Origin: Actinomycetota bacterium
GTDB lineage: Bacteria; Actinomycetota; Actinomycetes; S36-B12; UBA10799
Length of the DNA stretch: 36,833 nt
Direction of reading: 5' to 3'
NCBI GenBank assembly: GCA_030837445.1
Contig: JAUPKM010000075.1
Coordinates: 1-36,833, forward strand
In this document: one piece after another, positions 34,244-36,833 of the stretch
Layout of the letters: each line of letters opens with the position of its first letter
Numbering within the stretch: the stretch's first letter is position 1
Made by a program: the position numbers and the translations under genes
The notes under the pieces: generated by a model
Seen by the model: the letters and a program-made list of their open reading frames with translations, nothing else
Database searches by the model: none
Told to the model about the DNA's origin: nothing

Positions 34244-34360
34244 TCATGGGCGAGGAGGCCGGTCGTCGTGCGGCAGTCGACCCGCCAGCGGTAGCACGAC
34301 GTCCACCGCGAAGCCGCCGTCCGGGGTCGGGCCGGCGCTGGCGCGGCCGTCGAGTGCTCG
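34244..34360 (-). pseudogene. Possible C-terminal fragment of a sensor histidine kinase
   Basis: One frame ends RALDGRASAGPTPDGGFAVD then VVLPLAG, which matches the last strand of NarL-partner histidine kinases (L-G-G-x-x-x-A-G-P-x-P-D-G-G-F-x-V-x-x-x-L-P). No HATPase motifs are found upstream in any frame and the preceding residues look random. It is at most a relic. Confidence 0.35.
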
Positions 34361-34749
34361 ACGGTCCTGCCGTGCTTCGCCTTGCGGCGCGGCGGCACCG
34401 CCGCGCTCCCGGAGGCCGAGGTCATCTACCTGCGTCGGGCCCTGACCTGGCGGCGGCCGGTCACCGCCTTGGTGCGGGAGTAGGCGTTGAGCTGCTCCTC
34501 GTCGACCGGCCGTTCCGTCCGCCCGACGCCGATCGGCTGCCAACCGCTCGGGGCGCCTCGCGCGCCCAACCGGCCGGCGACTGGATTATCACCGAGCGCC
34601 GCCGGGCGTGTCAGCGTCCGGCGATGGACGCTCAGGGGGCACCTCGGTGGTCCGGCTGCTGCCGATCGGTGTGGGCTACGGCTGCCGTGATCACTGTCGC
34701 CGCCACCTGTGGCTGGCGTTCCCGGCGAGATCGCTGGGTGCGGACAGCA
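34361..34749. other. Gap without a recognisable gene
   Basis: Open frames on both strands are Arg/Pro/Gly-rich with no ribosome binding sites or domains. The stretch separates the histidine-kinase-like relic from a large inverted repeat. Confidence 0.5.
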
Positions 34750-34809
34750 GGGAATCAGTGTGTGCCATCACCGTCGTGATGACGACAGCTACTGCACACC
34801 CTGATTCCC
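34750..34809. repeat. Inverted repeat, 15 of 16 bp, possible terminator or IS end
   Basis: Arms GGGAATCAGTGTGTGC (34750-34765) and GCACACCCTGATTCCC (34794-34809) pair with one mismatch. The 28-base spacer contains a second pair CATCAC/GTGATG. No T-run follows on either strand. It may be a terminator between the decayed region and the gene remnant at 34832, or a relic of a mobile element. Confidence 0.6.
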
Positions 34810-34831
34810 CGCACCCTGAAGGGCGGGTCGG

Positions 34832-35050
34832 CTACCCGGCGGTGGTGCGGTGAGATGCCCCTGGCGATCTGTCGGGAGGCTCGGTCGCAGCGTCGTCGGG
34901 CTTCTTCCAGCGTGGCCGCCAGAGCCGGGTGGGGCGGGTGAAAAGGTCCTCGTTGCGGAAGTCGGCGAGGCGGTGTCCCTGGTGGATTCGCGGGCGGCAT
35001 AGCCACCGCAGCGTCTGGTGGGCCTGACGCCGGTCGGGCATCGTGGCCAG
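34832..35050 (-). pseudogene. Unrecognised gene remnant
   Basis: One minus-strand frame has natural composition: LNALATMPDRRQAHQTLRWL, CRPRIHQGHRLADFRNEDLF, TRPTRLWRPRWKKPD. It has no plausible start: upstream it runs through the toxin-antitoxin operator. It ends with a stop at 34832. It looks like the C-terminal 70 residues of a lost protein; I do not recognise the family. Confidence 0.35.
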
Positions 35051-35070
35051 TGCATTGAGATACCAAGCCG

Positions 35071-35099
35071 TAGGCAACCTGTTGCCTACAATAGGCAAC
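35071..35099 (+). promoter_or_regulatory. Operator/promoter of the RHH-PIN toxin-antitoxin operon
   Basis: Three perfect 8-bp half-sites alternate in orientation: TAGGCAAC (35071-35078), GTTGCCTA (35081-35088) and TAGGCAAC (35092-35099). Neighbouring pairs form palindromes with spacers of 2 and 3 bases. A -10-like TACAAT (35087-35092) lies within the array, so a bound ribbon-helix-helix antitoxin would block RNA polymerase. The array begins 82 bases upstream of the antitoxin start. Confidence 0.8.
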
Positions 35100-35152
35100 A
35101 CGACGTACCTTGAACGGGCACGGACCCAAACGGGCACGAGAGGAGGGTGAAC

Positions 35153-35413
35153 ATGGCATCACAGACCATCGGGTTCGCCGTGTCGGACCAGGACCGTGAG
35201 CGGCTCGACCGACTGGTCGAGTACTTCGGCGGCGGCAACCGCTCCGCCTACCTGCGGGCAACCCTCAAGGTCATGGAATCACTGCGCAGAGCCGAACGGC
35301 TGCGTGAACTCCAGGCTGCCAACCATCGCAGATTGGCCGAAAACGGGACTGATACCGCGGACCTGTCCGCCCTGATCCTCCAGGCTTACAAGTCCGGGGA
35401 CACCCCGGCGTGA
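35153..35413 (+). CDS. Ribbon-helix-helix antitoxin
   Basis: 86-aa protein; ATG 35153 is preferred over GTG 35147 because AGGAGG (35141-35146) is then six bases away. TIGFAVSDQDRERLDRLVEY with GNRSAYLRATLKVM is a strand-helix-helix (CopG/Arc/MetJ type) DNA-binding fold; the S-A-Y-L-R segment is typical. The C-terminal tail (ALILQAYKSGDTPA) would wrap the toxin. The stop overlaps the toxin start (GTGA). Autoregulation through the half-site array upstream is likely. Confidence 0.82.
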   Translation: MASQTIGFAVSDQDRERLDRLVEYFGGGNRSAYLRATLKVMESLRRAERLRELQAANHRRLAENGTDTADLSALILQAYKSGDTPA

Positions 35414-35919
35414 CCCTGCCCGGCCCGATCGCCACTCCCATCGTCTTCGACGTCAACGTCCTCGTCCAGGCCATCGCCTCGGGCAACAGCCCGTACATCT
35501 CCTGGCCATCGCCCCCACCGACCTCAGGCAACCCCTTCGCCGACTGCCTCGGAGTCATCAACGACGCCGCTGAGTTCGCCCTGTGGCTGTCCCCCCATAT
35601 CCTCAGCAACACCACCCGAGTCCTGATGACCGTGGTCGGCACGCCGAAGGACGAGGCCAGCGACTACGAAGAGATCCTGATCGAGATGGCGCATGCCTCC
35701 GGCGGCGGTCTGCTGACCCCGCCCCGCACCGTCCCCGACTGCCGCGACCACGAGGACAACCTCGTGCTCGACCTGGCCGCCGAGGTTGGCGCACTACTTC
35801 TCGTCTCTGAAGACACCGACCTCACCAGCATGTCTCCCTGGCAGGGAGTACCGATCCTGCGCCCGGCCGAATTCGTCAGCAGGGTCGACGCCATGCGCCG
35901 ACACCGCCGCACGCGATGA
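35410..35919 (+). CDS. PIN domain toxin
   Basis: 169-aa PIN-fold ribonuclease. PIVFDVNVLVQAI gives the first conserved Asp. CRDHEDNLVLDLAAEVGALL then LVSEDTDLTSM supplies the later acidic residues (D-x-x-D-N and the S-x-D-x-D/E element). The spacing and the two long central helices resemble the PIN_3 subgroup, which is longer than VapC. The GTG start overlaps the antitoxin stop by four bases. It probably cuts RNA when released from the antitoxin. Confidence 0.82.
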   Translation: MTLPGPIATPIVFDVNVLVQAIASGNSPYISWPSPPPTSGNPFADCLGVINDAAEFALWLSPHILSNTTRVLMTVVGTPKDEASDYEEILIEMAHASGGGLLTPPRTVPDCRDHEDNLVLDLAAEVGALLLVSEDTDLTSMSPWQGVPILRPAEFVSRVDAMRRHRRTR

Positions 35920-36121
35920 CCAGGCGACCCGGTCACGCGGCGGTGCCGTCGTCGTGCTGTCGCAGCATGCCAGCAGGAACCGATCCGCAGGGGTGCACCG
36001 GGGACGGGCCCGGGCGGCGTGGCGCGTCCCGCTCGGTACCATGTGACGTGCCGGGCCGGAGTCGGTCGTCGTGACGACGCCAGGCCGAGACATCACCCGA
36101 ATTCTCCACGTGGAGCCCTCA

Positions 36122-36833
36122 GTGCCTCATGCAGTCGTCCGCTGGTTCGACCCCGACCGTGGCTTCGGGTTCCTGGCCCCTGACGGCGGCGGCGAGGACC
36201 TGTTCGTCCATGCCTCCGAGATCGCCACGTCCGGGGGGCCGAAGCTGCTGAGAGAGGGCCAGACGGTCGAGTTCGAGATCGGTGAGGGCGACCGCGGCCC
36301 GCAGGCGCTTCGCGTCCGCGTGACCGGTGAATCGGCCTCGGACTCCGAGCTCGGTCGCCTGGGCATGGTCGTCTGGTACGAGCCGAACAAGGGCTACGGC
36401 TTCGTCGAGCTCGATGACGGCGGGCCGCAGATCTTCGTACACAGCTCCGCCATCGTCACCGGTGGCGTCATCAGCGACGGGCAGCGGGTTGCCTTCCTCG
36501 TACGCGAGGGTGAACGCGGCCCCCAGGCCGAGCACCTTCTGCCACTGGCCTCCGGCGTCGGCGTGCCCGCCAATGGCGACGGCGCCGACGGCACCGTCTC
36601 CTGGTACGACGAAGGCAAGGGCTTCGGGTTCGTCACCCCCAATTCCGGGGGTGACGACGTCTTCGTCCACGCCCGGGCCCTGATCGACGGTCTGACGTCG
36701 CTGTCCGAGGGTGACCGCGTCGCCTACGAGGTGGTCCGCGGTGACAGGGGCCCGCAGGCTCGGGACGTGCACCGGGTCGGGGGCACCGCCGGCACGGGCG
36801 GGCAACCGCCCGCCCCCCACGAACCGGCCGGCA
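36122..36833 (+). CDS. Triple cold-shock-domain protein (3' end outside the window)
   Basis: GTG 36122 with GGAG at 36112-36115 opens a frame that stays open to the right edge (237 codons). It contains three tandem cold-shock domains: residues 1-67 (RWFDPDRGFGFLAP, DLFVHASEI), 81-140 (VWYEPNKGYGFVEL, QIFVHSSAI) and 157-217 (SWYDEGKGFGFVTP, DVFVHARAL). Each has the RNP1-like G-F/Y-G-F and RNP2-like F-V-H strands and ends in E-R/D-R-G-P-Q-A. Such domains bind single-stranded RNA or DNA. Usual bacterial cold-shock proteins have one domain of about 70 residues. The linkers and the tail (GTAGTGGQPPAPHEP) are Gly/Pro-rich; further domains may follow. Confidence 0.85.
   Translation, partial: MPHAVVRWFDPDRGFGFLAPDGGGEDLFVHASEIATSGGPKLLREGQTVEFEIGEGDRGPQALRVRVTGESASDSELGRLGMVVWYEPNKGYGFVELDDGGPQIFVHSSAIVTGGVISDGQRVAFLVREGERGPQAEHLLPLASGVGVPANGDGADGTVSWYDEGKGFGFVTPNSGGDDVFVHARALIDGLTSLSEGDRVAYEVVRGDRGPQARDVHRVGGTAGTGGQPPAPHEPAG

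Noticed and set aside
36119..36820. 233-aa minus-strand frame at the right edge
   Set aside because: Antisense of the triple cold-shock protein, whose three domains are unmistakable on the plus strand.
1..36833. CRISPR array
   Set aside because: I saw no regularly spaced short direct repeats and no cas-like genes on either strand.

Overview
The window is high-GC DNA with frequent GTG/TTG starts, ATGA/GTGA gene overlaps, GGAGG-type ribosome binding sites and actinobacterial families (DUF6247, XRE regulators, a CPBP protease, a tRNA gene without an encoded CCA). This indicates an actinomycete; I cannot name the genus.

Layout. (1) 1-1617 is ordinary chromosome: the start of a gene leaving the left edge, a CPBP membrane protease and a GNAT acetyltransferase. 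(2) 1670-5075 is a tRNA-Leu(GAG) on the minus strand followed by debris: an integrase 5' end, an IS256-type transposase fragment, a conserved hypothetical gene, a toxin-less XRE antitoxin, an AbiE-partner fragment and a DUF6247 gene. (3) 5076-30176 is bounded by two direct copies of the tRNA-Leu 3' end plus its downstream sequence, and I read it as a decayed genomic island. It carries an EcsC gene, a minus-strand operon (oxidoreductase, frameshifted DegT aminotransferase, Nudix, hypothetical, 44-aa ORF), two decayed genes (XRE regulator, 5-formyltetrahydrofolate cyclo-ligase), a 17-kb DISARM-related locus and an ISL3-type element with a frameshifted transposase. (4) 30153-36833 is flanking DNA: a frameshifted M4 metalloprotease, an AbiEii-type module, a macrodomain-like gene, a ribbon-helix-helix/PIN toxin-antitoxin pair with a clear operator, and a protein with three cold-shock domains leaving the right edge.

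The locus at 10766-27626 is the main interest. A DrmA-type helicase (1154 aa) and a DrmB-type DUF1998 protein (612 aa) sit downstream of a giant P-loop ATPase (2131 aa) and a metallo-beta-lactamase/beta-CASP nuclease (725 aa) with an apparently complete active site. A divergent 786-aa gene resembles DrmE from memory. No methyltransferase and no intact DrmC are present. A short ORF starting inside the DrmB gene is cut off by a 26-bp perfect inverted repeat and may be the stump of a further gene. To my knowledge this combination is not one of the two published DISARM classes, but I could not search. The likely reading is an anti-phage system in which a helicase/DUF1998 pair works with an ATPase switch and an RNase J/CPSF73-like nuclease.

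Several genes outside this locus carry single-base frameshifts, some in homopolymers, so either decay or sequencing error must be considered for them.
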